DNA of 64,000 nt. Origin: Oceanobacillus profundus. Lineage in GTDB: Bacteria; Bacillota; Bacilli; Bacillales; Amphibacillaceae. Under the pieces are notes generated by a model. That model saw nothing but the letters and a program-made list of their open reading frames with translations, was not told the DNA's origin and did not search any database. Below are positions 40,366 to 52,348 of this stretch, piece after piece (positions within the stretch are counted from its first letter, which is position 1; every line of letters begins with the position of its first letter). Location of the stretch: assembly GCF_003515705.1 (NCBI RefSeq), contig NZ_QWEH01000006.1, positions 1 through 64,000 of the forward strand, read 5' to 3'. A program made the position numbers and the translations under genes.

Positions 40366-41133
40366 TTACTTCACATCAAATAAATTACATGCATTTCGGG
40401 TTGTAGCTTCACCAATTTCTTCAATGCTCATTCCTCTTAATTCAGCAATTTTTTCCGCTACTAATTTTACATACGCCGGCTCATTACGCTTCCCGCGATT
40501 TGGGTGTGGTGCAAGATAAGGTGCATCTGTCTCAATTAATAATCTGTCTAGCGGTACCTGCTTTGCAACCTCTTTCGGTAATGGTGCATTTTTAAACGTA
40601 ACAGGGCCGCCAAGTGAAATATAGAAATTCATGTCCAGACATGCTTGGACATAATCTATGGAATCATTATAGCAATGCATGATTCCTCCAACTTCCTTCG
40701 CATCTTCTTCTTGTAAAATCTCGATAATATCTTCTGTTGCCTCACGGTTATGGATAATAATTGGCATCTTTACCTTTTTAGCTAAATGGATTTGCTTTCG
40801 GAATACTTCCTTTTGTACGTCCTTCGGGGATTTATCCCAATGATAATCCAGCCCCATTTCACCAATGGCTACAACCTTTGGATGGGCCGATAATTCCTCA
40901 ATCCAAGCAAGATCTCCCTCTGTCATATCAATCGCATCGACTGGATGCCAGCCAACAGCTGCATAAATATTTTCATTCTGTTCTGCAATTTTGATTGCAA
41001 GTGGAATCGTTTCTCGGTCAAATCCAACAACAACCATTCGCGTAACACCTGCATCTAACGCCCGACTGATTGTTTCTGGCAGGTCTTCTGCAAATTGTCT
41101 TGCATTTAAGTGGACATGTGTATCAAATAGCAT
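40366..41133 (-). CDS. tatD: TatD-family metal-dependent DNase (YabD)
   Basis: The 255-residue TIM-barrel hydrolase has all metal ligands of the family: DTHVHL at the start, GEMGLDYHWD, IIHNREA, MHCYND and the C-terminal ETDAPYLAPHPNRGKRNEP. TatD enzymes are 3'-5' DNases or RNases in repair and turnover. I chose the ATG at 41133 with AAAGGA ahead; the longer frame adds 31 atypical residues. It follows metG. Confidence 0.94.
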   Translation of the reverse strand: MLFDTHVHLNARQFAEDLPETISRALDAGVTRMVVVGFDRETIPLAIKIAEQNENIYAAVGWHPVDAIDMTEGDLAWIEELSAHPKVVAIGEMGLDYHWDKSPKDVQKEVFRKQIHLAKKVKMPIIIHNREATEDIIEILQEEDAKEVGGIMHCYNDSIDYVQACLDMNFYISLGGPVTFKNAPLPKEVAKQVPLDRLLIETDAPYLAPHPNRGKRNEPAYVKLVAEKIAELRGMSIEEIGEATTRNACNLFDVK

Positions 41134-41308
41134 ATTTTTCATCCTTTTCATTTGTAAATTGTTAAGCTTAGAGTTAGTGCGCTGGCTCGGACTGTCACTC
41201 CTCCTGGCTTTTATTGTGAACTTCAATAATTATAATGTAAACTTCAGCATTTTTCCTTTAATCATCAGCATTCCCCTAAAAAAGTGCTCCAATTTCATCA
41301 TCTAATTG

Positions 41309-41343
41309 CAAATACCCTGCTAAGAAATCAGCAGGGTATTTAT
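41309..41343 (-). terminator. metG terminator
   Basis: AATACCCTGCT / AGCAGGGTATT directly after the metG stop codon, flanked by T residues on the minus strand. Confidence 0.8.
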
Positions 41344-41349
41344 TAATCG

Positions 41350-43395
<2,046 letters not shown>

Positions 43396-43488
43396 TTATT
43401 TTATAAAATCTATTGTAGCTATTATAACGCAATTTGCCAAATGCTGTGTAATAGAACAAAAGTATATAACGTCTCATAAGTTGAAGAT

Positions 43489-43516
43489 AGTCTCGCTAAG
43501 CCTCGGGCGCTTAAGC
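43489..43516. repeat. Repeat family A relic in metG-abrB gap
   Basis: TAGTCTCGCTAAGCCTCGGG followed by CGCTTAAGCT resembles the inverse of the AGCTCCAGCGCC...CTAGCGAGACTT end of family A. The gap between the divergent genes (43369-43778) otherwise holds the abrB promoter. Confidence 0.4.
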
Positions 43517-43618
43517 TAGTTAAGAAAAGCAACTTCGTATGTATTTATTATTATAGTTAACCAACATATTAAACCGATTATTTAGATAAATAAATTTTCC
43601 CACTAATACTAAAATTTG

Positions 43619-43647
43619 TTGACAGAATAATCAATAGTTGATATCCT
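43619..43647 (+). promoter_or_regulatory. Candidate abrB promoter
   Basis: TTGACA (43619-43624), 17 bases, TATCCT (43642-43647) on the plus strand, about 130 bases before abrB. A/T-rich DNA follows. In B. subtilis abrB is autoregulated and repressed by Spo0A; no clear Spo0A box could be assigned here. Confidence 0.5.
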
Positions 43648-43778
43648 AATGCTAATATAGGTGTCGAAATATGGCGTTTTTTTGTTCCAAAGAAAAAAAT
43701 TAAGGCAAAAAGCACAAATATCTTCTTTCTGAGAAGAATTTTTTCGTGTTTTTTCCCAAACCTTGGGGGAGGAAAATA

Positions 43779-44054
43779 ATGAAATCTACTGGTATTGTAC
43801 GTAAAGTTGATGAACTAGGGCGAATAGTCATACCTATTGAACTTCGACGCACACTAGATATCCATGAAAAAGATACAATGGAAATTTACGTAGACAATGA
43901 TAAAATTGTCCTTAAGAAATATAAGCCAAATATGACTTGCCAAATTACAGGCGAAATTTCGGACGATAATCTGTCTCTAGCTCATGGAAAGCTTGTCGTT
44001 AGCCCAGAAGGCGCACACGCACTTTTAGAAGAAATTCAATCGCGCTTAAAATAG
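43779..44054 (+). CDS. abrB: Transition-state regulator AbrB
   Basis: AbrB represses post-exponential genes during growth. The 91-residue protein has the swapped-hairpin DNA-binding domain (residues 1-50, MKSTGIVRKVDELGRIVIPI) and a multimerising C-terminal half. GGGGGAGGAAAAT precedes the ATG at 43779, which fits the family start better than the earlier in-frame ATG. It is divergent from metG, as in B. subtilis. Confidence 0.96.
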   Translation: MKSTGIVRKVDELGRIVIPIELRRTLDIHEKDTMEIYVDNDKIVLKKYKPNMTCQITGEISDDNLSLAHGKLVVSPEGAHALLEEIQSRLK

Positions 44055-44099
44055 TTGGCGCAAGTCTCCAAACCAGGAATAAACTAAAACTACAATCAC

Positions 44100-44144
44100 A
44101 AAGAGAGCTGACGCTTGTTGATAGCACGTCAACTCTCTTTTTTA
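44100..44144 (+). terminator. abrB terminator
   Basis: AAGAGAGCTGACG ... CGTCAACTCTCTT followed by T residues. The convergent rsmI could use the same hairpin. Confidence 0.85.
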
Positions 44145-44211
44145 GTGGATGAAGTAAAAATTCATTAATTTTATTTATAATCTTGAAATATCCTTTCACC
44201 TTTCAACTTGC

Positions 44212-45087
44212 TCATCCAATATGATACATCTGGTAAACATCGCGTTTTGGAATATTTCGATCAACCGCCACTTGCTTGATTGCATCCTTACTCGAAAATC
44301 CTTTTTCTTCAATATAATGATTAACATGCGCAACAACAGATAATGATTCCCACCATAAGTTATCGGCTTCTTCCTCTGCAGCAAGGGTTGACCCTTCGAC
44401 GACGAGCACAAATTCACCGCGCATTTCCTGACTTTCAGCCCACTCAATTAATTCCTCCACAGTTCCCCGAACAAATTCTTCAAATCGTTTCGTCAATTCA
44501 CGGGCAATTGCGATATTCCGATTTCCAAGCTGTTCATGAATTATCTTTAACGTATCCTTTATTCGATATGGAGACTCATAAAAGAGCAATGTTGCTTTCA
44601 ACCGTTTTAAACGATCCAACTCAGACGCTTTATCCTTCTTCTTTCTTGGTAAAAATCCATAAAAATAAAATTCATCTGTTGGTAAACCAGAACCAATTAA
44701 GCCGCATAATGCAGCATTTGCACCTGGCAGGACGACGACGTTTTGATTTTCTTCAATTACAGCTTGAACAATTTCAACCCCAGGATCCGAAATCGTCGGC
44801 ATTCCGGCATCACTTACAATAGCGATTGATTCGCCACGCTTGATTTTTTCCAATAGCTGCTCTTCCCTAGCTACTTTATTATGTTCATGATAACTAATCA
44901 AAGGCGTTGTAAGCTCAAAATGATTTAGAAGCTTTTTTGTATTTCTTGTATCTTCGGCTGCAATTAAACTAACAGATTCTAGAATTTTCAGCGCGCGATA
45001 GGTAATATCCTCAAGGTTACCAATCGGTGTTGGAACAACGTATAAAACGCCTGCTTTTTCATCGTCAAAGCTCTTTTGAATGTTCAT
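44212..45087 (-). CDS. rsmI: 16S rRNA (cytidine1402-2'-O)-methyltransferase
   Basis: RsmI methylates C1402 in the ribosomal decoding centre. The 291-residue protein is of the tetrapyrrole-methylase fold: VVPTPIGNLEDITYRALKI, AEDTRNTKKLL, and DAGMPTISDPG are visible. It overlaps yazA by 23 bases, in the yabA-yabB-yazA-rsmI run. Confidence 0.96.
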   Translation of the reverse strand: MNIQKSFDDEKAGVLYVVPTPIGNLEDITYRALKILESVSLIAAEDTRNTKKLLNHFELTTPLISYHEHNKVAREEQLLEKIKRGESIAIVSDAGMPTISDPGVEIVQAVIEENQNVVVLPGANAALCGLIGSGLPTDEFYFYGFLPRKKKDKASELDRLKRLKATLLFYESPYRIKDTLKIIHEQLGNRNIAIARELTKRFEEFVRGTVEELIEWAESQEMRGEFVLVVEGSTLAAEEEADNLWWESLSVVAHVNHYIEEKGFSSKDAIKQVAVDRNIPKRDVYQMYHIG

Positions 45088-45355
45088 ATTGCAACGTCTC
45101 CTTCTGCTTTTCCTGAATCAGCAGCTTTTTTTCATTTCGTGAAAGCTGTTTAATCCGATATTCCTGTTGCATCGCTGCTTCCTTCGTCAAAAAACGTTCC
45201 ACAAATACAACCTGAAAAGGCCCTCTTCCACGTGTATATTTCGCACCTTTACCAGTTTCATGCATGTTTAAGCGACGCTCTAAATTATTTGTATATCCTG
45301 TATAAAGTGAACCATCCTTGCATCGAAGAATGTAGACAACATGTTCACATACCAT
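45065..45355 (-). CDS. yazA: GIY-YIG nuclease-domain protein (YazA)
   Basis: This 96-residue protein is a single GIY-YIG domain ([20 protein letters not shown], then [17 protein letters not shown]). Its target is unknown; it belongs to the UPF0213 group. I chose the ATG at 45355 behind GAGGAAAT; it overlaps the end of trmN by eleven bases. Confidence 0.92.
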   Translation of the reverse strand: MVCEHVVYILRCKDGSLYTGYTNNLERRLNMHETGKGAKYTRGRGPFQVVFVERFLTKEAAMQQEYRIKQLSRNEKKLLIQEKQKETLQYEHSKEL

Positions 45356-46088
45356 AAATAATTTCCTCTGCTTCCTTGGTATACGTACCGTCCTCTTCAT
45401 AGATATATAATGGCGGCAGGATTTTCAAGTCTGCTTTACCATCCCGGACACCTTCAATTAAAAGCATATTTGCTTCCCTTTCCCGCTTCGGATATACAAG
45501 CTGCATACGCTTTGGTTCTAATTTATACTTTCTAAAAAGCTCTATTATATCAACGAGTCTCCCTGGTCGATGGACCATCGCGACTTTCCCGCCTGGTCGA
45601 ACATGTAATTTACAGGCTTTTACAACATCTTCTAACGTACAAAATACTTCATGCCGAGCAATCGTCAAAAATTCATTATGATTATGTTCTGTACGGGAAG
45701 GTGTTTTAAAATATGGAGGATTACACGTAACGACATCAAAACTGCTTTGTCCGAGTATCGGCTGCATTTCCTTTAAATCGCCTTGTAGCATCATTAACTG
45801 ATTGGAAAGTTTATTTAACTCCACATTCCTTTCTGCCATATGAAAAATCCGCTCTTGAATTTCTACACCTGTTATTTCAGCGTTTGTTCTTTTTGATAGG
45901 AGCAGGGGAATGACACCATTGCCGGTGCATAAATCCAATATTTTCCCTCGCTTTACGGGCACATAGGCAAAATGAGCAAGTAATACTGCATCCAGGGAAA
46001 AGGCAAAAGCTGTTGGGCTTTGGATAATTTGCATCTGCTCATCATTTAACAAATAATCCATACGTTCGTCATTAAATAATTGTACCAT
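45345..46088 (-). CDS. trmN: tRNA1(Val) N6-adenine methyltransferase family (YabB)
   Basis: The 247-residue Rossmann methyltransferase carries the SAM motif [15 protein letters not shown] (about 50-64) and the N6-adenine catalytic NPPY (about 125). Homology to TrmN6 of E. coli suggests modification of A37 in tRNA-Val, but the substrate in Bacillaceae is not shown. It is followed by yazA. Confidence 0.9.
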   Translation of the reverse strand: MVQLFNDERMDYLLNDEQMQIIQSPTAFAFSLDAVLLAHFAYVPVKRGKILDLCTGNGVIPLLLSKRTNAEITGVEIQERIFHMAERNVELNKLSNQLMMLQGDLKEMQPILGQSSFDVVTCNPPYFKTPSRTEHNHNEFLTIARHEVFCTLEDVVKACKLHVRPGGKVAMVHRPGRLVDIIELFRKYKLEPKRMQLVYPKREREANMLLIEGVRDGKADLKILPPLYIYEEDGTYTKEAEEIIYGM

Positions 46089-46136
46089 GGTTAACTCCTT
46101 ACTATTTAACGTTGTTCATAAAACTGTCTAATGAAA

Positions 46137-46172
46137 AGAAAGCTGCCTCGGACATATATCGAGACAGCAGTA
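46137..46172 (-). terminator. Hairpin after yabA, probable terminator
   Basis: GCTGTCTCG / CGAGGCAGC followed by TTTCTTTT on the minus strand. A second palindrome, GATCCTTAGA / TCTAAGGATC, lies at 46211-46246. Both are in the 220-base yabA-trmN gap, which has no gene. Confidence 0.6.
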
Positions 46173-46310
46173 ATAGCCTTCATTTAAAAAACGTGGCATC
46201 CGTTAAAGAGATCCTTAGATGGTCGTTCTTTGCTTTCTAAGGATCCCTTCTAAGTTGGAGTTCGTGTCTCCCTAAGCGAATACCTTCGTTGCACGTATGC
46301 AAAAAAGCTT

Positions 46311-46658
46311 TTATTTTGTTTTCTCAAAAAAGTCAAGGCAGAAAATACAGTCTTCATCTCTCCTTGGGCTTCCAAATTCCAGATTACATATATGAAAACC
46401 TTCTTCATATAATCTAGCAAGATTATCATACCCTTCACCAGGGAAGCTACCTTTGGAAGTTTTCTTATCTGACGCTTCATCCGCAGCTTCCTTTTGATGA
46501 TCGAGATGATTACGCAAATTGTGATTTTCTACAGCTAATCGATGATTTTCCTCAAGCAATTCACTTAATCGCCCCTTTAAATCACCAAGCTGTTCATACA
46601 GTTCACCAATTTGCTTTTCCATATCCGAAACCTGGTCAAAAATTTCTCTGTTCCTCAC
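46311..46658 (-). CDS. yabA: Replication initiation control protein YabA
   Basis: YabA binds DnaA and DnaN to limit re-initiation. The 115-residue protein has an N-terminal coiled coil (about 5-50, [20 protein letters not shown]) and a C-terminal zinc site (HICN ... CIFC). I chose the GTG at 46658, with GAGGTGA six bases ahead, over a GTG two codons earlier. Confidence 0.94.
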   Translation of the reverse strand: MRNREIFDQVSDMEKQIGELYEQLGDLKGRLSELLEENHRLAVENHNLRNHLDHQKEAADEASDKKTSKGSFPGEGYDNLARLYEEGFHICNLEFGSPRRDEDCIFCLDFFEKTK

Positions 46659-46672
46659 GCCCACTCACCTCA

Positions 46673-47497
46673 TCATTCTGTGGCTTGCGCTAAAATTCCT
46701 TCATCTATTAATTCATCTAAAGTATATTCAACAACGCGTTCTTTTTCCGGAATTTCGATTTGGATGAGCCGCTCAAGTATATTGAGACCAACTACTTTTC
46801 CTTTTCCATATGGCGTTACAATTGCTTCGCCAATATCCGGCAAATCACGCTTTGCAGTTTCATACGTATCATTTTCATATTTTAAACAGCACATGAGTCT
46901 GCCGCATAACCCAGATATTTTAGCAGGATTAAGGGAAAGATTTTGATCCTTCGCCATTTTTATTGATACTGGCTCGAAATCCCCTAAAAACGTTGAACAA
47001 CAAAGCATTCTGCCACAAGGTCCAATACCACCAAGCATTTTCGCTTCATCGCGTACACCAATTTGGCGTAGTTCAATTCTCGTTTTAAACATGGAGGCCA
47101 AATCCTTCACTAAGTTCCGGAAGTCGACCCTGCCATCTGCTGTAAAATAAAAAATAATTTTATTGCGATCAAATGTGTACTCTACTTCAACCAGATTCAT
47201 ATCAAGCTTATGCTGCTCAATCTTATCTGAACATATATGAAATGCTTTATCCGCTTGCTCTTGATTTTCTAAAACGGATAGCTTATCTTTCTCGTCAGCA
47301 ATACGGATTACTTTTTTCAATGGGAGGACAACATCTTCTTCATCAACATGTTTATTCGTAATAACTACCTTCCCAAATTCAACCCCTCGTATTGTCTCTA
47401 CTATAACATAACTATCCAAGGAAATCGTATCTGTTCCTGGATCAAAATAATATATTTTACCCGCTTTTTTAAAACGGACACCAATAACTTCAATCAT
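46673..47497 (-). CDS. ricT: Y-complex subunit RicT (YaaT)
   Basis: RicT works with RicA and RicF to promote RNase Y-dependent mRNA maturation and Spo0A phosphorylation. The 274-residue PSP1-domain protein has the cysteine clusters GPCGRMLCC and GLCGRLMCCLKYE, ligands of a 4Fe-4S cluster. It follows holB. Confidence 0.96.
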   Translation of the reverse strand: MIEVIGVRFKKAGKIYYFDPGTDTISLDSYVIVETIRGVEFGKVVITNKHVDEEDVVLPLKKVIRIADEKDKLSVLENQEQADKAFHICSDKIEQHKLDMNLVEVEYTFDRNKIIFYFTADGRVDFRNLVKDLASMFKTRIELRQIGVRDEAKMLGGIGPCGRMLCCSTFLGDFEPVSIKMAKDQNLSLNPAKISGLCGRLMCCLKYENDTYETAKRDLPDIGEAIVTPYGKGKVVGLNILERLIQIEIPEKERVVEYTLDELIDEGILAQATE

Positions 47498-47503
47498 TAC
47501 ATT

Positions 47504-48493
47504 TCACCTCTGTATTTGAAGCGCTAGTTGTTCAATCACCAAGGTGGGTTGAACATTTTGCTTCAATTTCCTCTTTGCCTGTAGAACGAAATTCAAGCTA
47601 TTCACAAGATTTTCCTGGGAAAAAGACATTGCTGCCTTTTCAACGAGCGGATCCTTGGAGGTGAAACATACCATCATATCCTCATTTCCAATATGGAAAT
47701 AGAGAATATCTTTAAAAGCCAGAAGTAATAAATCCAATCCCTGCTCCTGCTCTTGTCGCTCCTTAAAGTGGGCTACCCAGCGACTGTGAATAAAGAGATA
47801 AACGTCTTCAGGCTTTGTGGTAAACATTTCTATTAATTGTACCATTAGTTTTCTAGCTTCTGCAAACCACGCATCTCCGCTCCATCTAAAGGCCTCATCT
47901 AAATTATTCGTGAGGGCGCTGATGAGCACGGCTTGATTTTTTTCCATCCCCTGCTCGATTAGTTGGTTTTGGAAAGAAGCAGCGTGGAGTGGCTTTAAAT
48001 CAATAACTTGGCAGCGTGAACGGATGGTTGGAATAATCGATTGACTATTCTCTGTCAGCATAATTGCTGTCGTTTCTTTACTTGGCTCCTCTAAAAACTT
48101 CAGAATCCGGTTTGCGGCATTTACAGTCAATGTGTCTGCATCCTTAATCACATATACCTTTTGATTCGATTCAAGACCTGAGTACGTAAATTCTTTCTGC
48201 AAATTACGCACTTGTTCAATCTTAATCGATTGTCCATCAGGCTCAATCCAATGTACATCAGGGTGATTATGTGAATCAATTCGTTTGCAGTTATTGCATT
48301 CATTGCACGGCTCTACGCTTGATTTGTTTGGACAGAACAGGCCTTTGGCAATGAGTAAAGCAATTGCTCCTTTACCTGTTCCTCTTTCGCCTTGGAGCAA
48401 ATACGCATGAGAAATCCGATCTTTTTTAATGCTATTTGTTATAATACGTGTTGCTAGTGGTTGTACTTCGGCCACCTGAGACCATGTTTTCAT
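47504..48493 (-). CDS. holB: DNA polymerase III delta' subunit
   Basis: HolB is part of the clamp loader. The 329-residue AAA+ protein has P-loop GERGTGKG (about 36-43) and a zinc module (CPNKSSVEPCNECNNCKR). The SRC motif is present (TIRSRCQVID). It lies downstream of yaaR. Confidence 0.94.
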   Translation of the reverse strand: MKTWSQVAEVQPLATRIITNSIKKDRISHAYLLQGERGTGKGAIALLIAKGLFCPNKSSVEPCNECNNCKRIDSHNHPDVHWIEPDGQSIKIEQVRNLQKEFTYSGLESNQKVYVIKDADTLTVNAANRILKFLEEPSKETTAIMLTENSQSIIPTIRSRCQVIDLKPLHAASFQNQLIEQGMEKNQAVLISALTNNLDEAFRWSGDAWFAEARKLMVQLIEMFTTKPEDVYLFIHSRWVAHFKERQEQEQGLDLLLLAFKDILYFHIGNEDMMVCFTSKDPLVEKAAMSFSQENLVNSLNFVLQAKRKLKQNVQPTLVIEQLALQIQR

Positions 48494-48570
48494 ATGTATC
48501 CGTCCTTAAGCTTTAACTTCTTACTTAGATATAATGATTTGACTACATAATTCCTTGTACTGGAACAGCC

Positions 48571-48665
48571 GCGCCCAGCTCCAGCACCCAACGACTAGCG
48601 AGACTTCCCCACATCATGACACGATAAGTACAGTCCGTACGTCACTAACCGGGCGCCTCCGCTTT
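48571..48665. repeat. Repeat family A, short form
   Basis: It runs CGCCCAGCTCCAGCACCCAA, CTAGCGAGACTTCCCCA, CAGTCCGTACGTCACTAACC, GGGCGCCTCCGCTTTT. Compare the copy at 54012, which has the same ends with extra internal sequence. It lies between yaaR and holB. Confidence 0.7.
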
Positions 48666-48670
48666 TTCCC

Positions 48671-49105
48671 TTACGTATATATATTAATCAGTAATCCTTT
48701 AATTTCTCCGATAAGTGCTAGGATATCTACTGTCTTCTTTTCCTGGTTCATAATTTCCTCTGTAAGTTTGATTAGCTTTTCATCGACTTGCTTAACGATT
48801 GCTAACTTCCGAGTTTGTCCATCTAAACCGAAATGATGTGATTTATCCAAGGCATATCCAGCATAAACTGTCCTCTGCAGAAACCCTTTCACCATTCGTT
48901 TAAATGCGGCCAGTTCACGAAATGACCGATAACGAGCAAGCTTATTTCCTTGCTTCGAAATATTACTAACAAGCTGTTGTAACTCTTGATGCTTTAAACT
49001 TTGTGTTTGGGACTGAACCATTTGACTGAAAGCCTGTTTATCTGCACTTGCTTTACGCGCATATTTCGGCTCTAAATTAGCTTGTATTTCGTTTGTAATT
49101 TTCAT
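48671..49105 (-). CDS. yaaR: YaaR (DUF327) protein
   Basis: This 144-residue helical protein matches YaaR by place and size, between darA and holB. There is no signal, membrane or catalytic motif. The function is unknown; relatives are conserved in Firmicutes. A family A repeat lies just downstream. Confidence 0.85.
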   Translation of the reverse strand: MKITNEIQANLEPKYARKASADKQAFSQMVQSQTQSLKHQELQQLVSNISKQGNKLARYRSFRELAAFKRMVKGFLQRTVYAGYALDKSHHFGLDGQTRKLAIVKQVDEKLIKLTEEIMNQEKKTVDILALIGEIKGLLINIYT

Positions 49106-49143
49106 TGGTCCAGCCCCTTTCTTAGAGGTAATACACTTATTTA

Positions 49144-49488
<345 letters not shown>

Positions 49489-50115
49489 TTATTTTATAAA
49501 ACTGATAATACGGTCGAGCACAGCCTGTTCAACTATGTCTATGGATTGATCTGCATCAATCGTTTGAATTCGGTTGGGGAATTTGTCTTTAAGAATCTGA
49601 TAACCTTCATAAACCATTTCATGGAACTTAAGGTTTTCAAGATCAAGTCGATTCCTCTCTCTATCTTTATTCGCTGCAATACGCTCTAATCCCTTTTTTG
49701 GCGTAATATCAAAAAATAAAGTCAAATCTGGCATACAATCCCCAATGACAAATTGATTGATGGAAAAGACCTCATCAATTCCTAATCCACGGGCATACCC
49801 TTGATATGCTAAACTACTGTCAATAAAACGATCACAGAGAACAACCTTCCCTTGTTCCAGTGCTGGAAGTACTTTTTCTACAAGGTGCTGCCTGCGTGCT
49901 GCTGCATAGAGAAGTGCTTCCGTACGTTCTTCCATTTCTGTATGATCCGGGTCATGAATAATGTCACGGATTTTCTCAGAAATGTTGATACCGCCTGGTT
50001 CACGGGTCGTTATCACGTCATACCCCAAATCCGTTAGCCTTGATGCGATCGCTTGAAGGATGGTTGTTTTTCCAGCACCTTCGCCACCTTCAAATGTTAT
50101 AAAAAAAGCCCTCAT
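49489..50115 (-). CDS. tmk: Thymidylate kinase
   Basis: Tmk phosphorylates dTMP. The 208-residue protein has the P-loop [10 protein letters not shown] (residues 9-18), the DR motif in [19 protein letters not shown], and a LID region with basic residues. It lies downstream of yaaO. Confidence 0.97.
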   Translation of the reverse strand: MRAFFITFEGGEGAGKTTILQAIASRLTDLGYDVITTREPGGINISEKIRDIIHDPDHTEMEERTEALLYAAARRQHLVEKVLPALEQGKVVLCDRFIDSSLAYQGYARGLGIDEVFSINQFVIGDCMPDLTLFFDITPKKGLERIAANKDRERNRLDLENLKFHEMVYEGYQILKDKFPNRIQTIDADQSIDIVEQAVLDRIISFIK

Positions 50116-50130
50116 GTTATATCTCCTTCA

Positions 50131-51558
50131 TCATTTCCTGTAGATCTTGATGCCTGATTCCCGTTGCTGAATTCGAACACCTTGATTACGAAGCTGTCGG
50201 GTAGTAGCAAGGTGTGCTGTTGTAATACGTTCACCCTTAAGAATGATCGGAATTCCCGGCGGATAGGCTATGACTGCCTCTGCTGCTATATGTTCGATAC
50301 CTTCACCAAAAGGTACACGTCTGTAAGATCTTGCCTGCATTTCTTGATACGACAAAGCCAATTCCTGAATGGCTTCTGGAAATAACTTTGCTATTTCTAT
50401 TGTATCATGATTTAGTTCAATTTTTAATTGTTCCCCTACTCTTTTTACTATTTTTTGAAGCTGGGTCTGCTTATTAAACGGCTCAAGCCCATGAATAAGC
50501 AATAGCTGATTATGTGTTGTAAGCTCTGGATATAAATTTTCTTCTTCAAAAAGCCGTGTCACATCTTGAACTGAATACGATTGTTTCACGTGTAACGTTA
50601 TTTTAAGTGGATCATCCTGTACTTCAATTGGCAGGACATTCCATGCCTCGCACTTATCAAGTATCGTCCGCACTTCGTTCACACTTCGTAAAATACGTTC
50701 TATATCATTGCTTTCCAATTTGGCTAAAAAGAAACGTGCAATATCTAACGAAGCCATTAATGGATAGGATGGACTGCTCGATTGAATGATTTGTAAATAG
50801 TGGGCAATTCGCTCTTTGGAAATAAGTTTGGATTTTATATGTAGATAAGAAGCCATTGTCATTGCCGGGGCCATTTTATGAGCTGATTGCACAACAGCAT
50901 CTGCTCCCAACCTTAAAGCAGATGCTGGAAAAGGTTTCCCTAAAGCAAAGTGAACTCCATGTGCTTCATCGACGAGAACTGGAATGTTATACGAATGTGC
51001 CAAATCTATCATGGCTTTAATTGGATACGTTCTTCCAAAATAATCAGGATAGGTGAGTACAATCGCTTTTGCGTCTGAGTGCTTTTGTAACGCTTCTTCT
51101 AATGTAGACAAACTTGGACTCGTATAGCGATCGACTGCTTCATCATAATTGGGGGCGATAAATACTGGCTTTGCACCACTAAGTTCCAAGCCATTCATAA
51201 CGGATTTATGGCAATTACGTTGAACAATAATTTTTTCACCTGGTGAACAGGCTGCTAACACCATTGCTAAATTCCCTGCCGTACTCCCGCCAACAAGAAA
51301 AAACGTATGGTCTGAGCCAAAAAAATCCGCAGCTAACCCTTCTGCTTCTGCAATCATTTCCGTTGGCGCATGAAGATCGTCTAATCCATGTAGCTCTGTC
51401 ATATCTAACTTTAAGATGGAATCAAAATAAGACCTTACATGTTTCGGGAATATTTCACCATTTTTATGACCTGGGACATGAAAGGATATCGGGTCTTTGT
51501 ATGTAAATTGCTGCAATCTTTCAAAGATCGGCATTCGATTGTGATTCTGATTCATCAT
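50131..51558 (-). CDS. yaaO: Orn/Lys/Arg decarboxylase-family protein (YaaO)
   Basis: This is a PLP-dependent fold I protein of 475 residues. The PLP lysine lies in QSAHKMAPAMT; the opening PISFHVPGHKNGEIF and LVDEAHGVHFALGKPFPASA are typical. It lacks the N-terminal wing of E. coli arginine decarboxylases. The substrate is unproven; B. subtilis YaaO is annotated as a probable lysine decarboxylase. AGGAGG-like GGAGG precedes the start. Confidence 0.88.
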   Translation of the reverse strand: MMNQNHNRMPIFERLQQFTYKDPISFHVPGHKNGEIFPKHVRSYFDSILKLDMTELHGLDDLHAPTEMIAEAEGLAADFFGSDHTFFLVGGSTAGNLAMVLAACSPGEKIIVQRNCHKSVMNGLELSGAKPVFIAPNYDEAVDRYTSPSLSTLEEALQKHSDAKAIVLTYPDYFGRTYPIKAMIDLAHSYNIPVLVDEAHGVHFALGKPFPASALRLGADAVVQSAHKMAPAMTMASYLHIKSKLISKERIAHYLQIIQSSSPSYPLMASLDIARFFLAKLESNDIERILRSVNEVRTILDKCEAWNVLPIEVQDDPLKITLHVKQSYSVQDVTRLFEEENLYPELTTHNQLLLIHGLEPFNKQTQLQKIVKRVGEQLKIELNHDTIEIAKLFPEAIQELALSYQEMQARSYRRVPFGEGIEHIAAEAVIAYPPGIPIILKGERITTAHLATTRQLRNQGVRIQQRESGIKIYRK

Positions 51559-51748
51559 TGTCCCTCCTTTAGTTTCTTTCGATTATAATAATCGCAAATT
51601 AACGAACGACGTAATGACGATGCTTCCCTTACGAGCATCGTATCATTGCCACGTGAGATTTTCTTAGATATAGCATGGATGTGGATGGTAGAAAGTTTAT
51701 CCTACCTCGCTTTTGCATTTCATGGCAATTTTATCATTCTCAGACCAA

Positions 51749-51778
51749 CAAAAGAAGCCTTTGCAAGCAAAGACTCCC
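51749..51778 (-). terminator. csfB terminator
   Basis: AGTCTTTGC / GCAAAGGCT on the minus strand followed by a short T run. It lies just after the csfB stop codon. Confidence 0.6.
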
Positions 51779-51785
51779 TGAATAG

Positions 51786-51992
51786 CTATGAATATAATTT
51801 CGGTTGATTAATATTCTTTAATTTTCGTAAGTAATAGTTATACTTTTCTTCTCTTGGCTCCGTATGAATCATATTATACTCGCATTCCGTACAAATGAAC
51901 ATCGTATATAAATGAATTCCCTTCTCCTTTTGTTCCTCACAGATGCCGCATTGTGAAAGTCCTAATGAATTAGCTTGTTCCACCTTCCCCAC
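51786..51992 (-). CDS. csfB: Anti-sigma-G factor Gin (CsfB)
   Basis: Gin restrains sigma-G until engulfment is complete and also inhibits sigma-E. The 68-residue protein has zinc-binding CGIC and CTEC motifs and ends KLKNINQPKLYS, like B. subtilis CsfB. xpaC and yaaN, which follow it in B. subtilis, are missing. Confidence 0.9.
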   Translation of the reverse strand: MGKVEQANSLGLSQCGICEEQKEKGIHLYTMFICTECEYNMIHTEPREEKYNYYLRKLKNINQPKLYS

Positions 51993-52078
51993 CTCCGTTA
52001 GAAACTAGTATCTCCCAATCTAAGGAAAACTATACGGGGAAACTTTGAAACTTTTAAGTTTGGAATAAAATGGTCTAG

Positions 52079-52342
52079 CTAAATAATAAACAGATGAATC
52101 GCCACCAAGGACGCCAATCCAAATAACCCTAAAAAACCAGATACGACAGCTGTAAATAAATTAATTGGAATGTGCAGCCCAAACATCCCACCGAATACAT
52201 TAAAGAAAAATAAAAACAGAATACCAATTCCAAGCTTTACTGTAGCCTGTCCAATGAATTTCATTGGCTTAACAGGGGCACCAACGAATAATAAAATAAT
52301 AATTAGTCCAACAATGACCGAAATAACAATTGCAGAACTCAA
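52079..52342 (-). CDS. bofA: Pro-sigma-K processing inhibitor BofA
   Basis: BofA inhibits the SpoIVFB protease that activates sigma-K. The 87-residue membrane protein has two to three hydrophobic segments (VISVIVGLIIILLFVGAPV; GLFGLASLVAIHLFI). The start is TTG at 52342. In B. subtilis bofA is next to yaaL and precedes an rRNA operon, which is absent here. Confidence 0.9.
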   Translation of the reverse strand: MSSAIVISVIVGLIIILLFVGAPVKPMKFIGQATVKLGIGILFLFFFNVFGGMFGLHIPINLFTAVVSGFLGLFGLASLVAIHLFII

Positions 52343-52348
52343 CTGAAA

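Noticed and set aside
44343-44822. 159-codon plus-strand frame inside rsmI
   Set aside because: Antisense shadow of rsmI; no ribosome site or recognisable domain.
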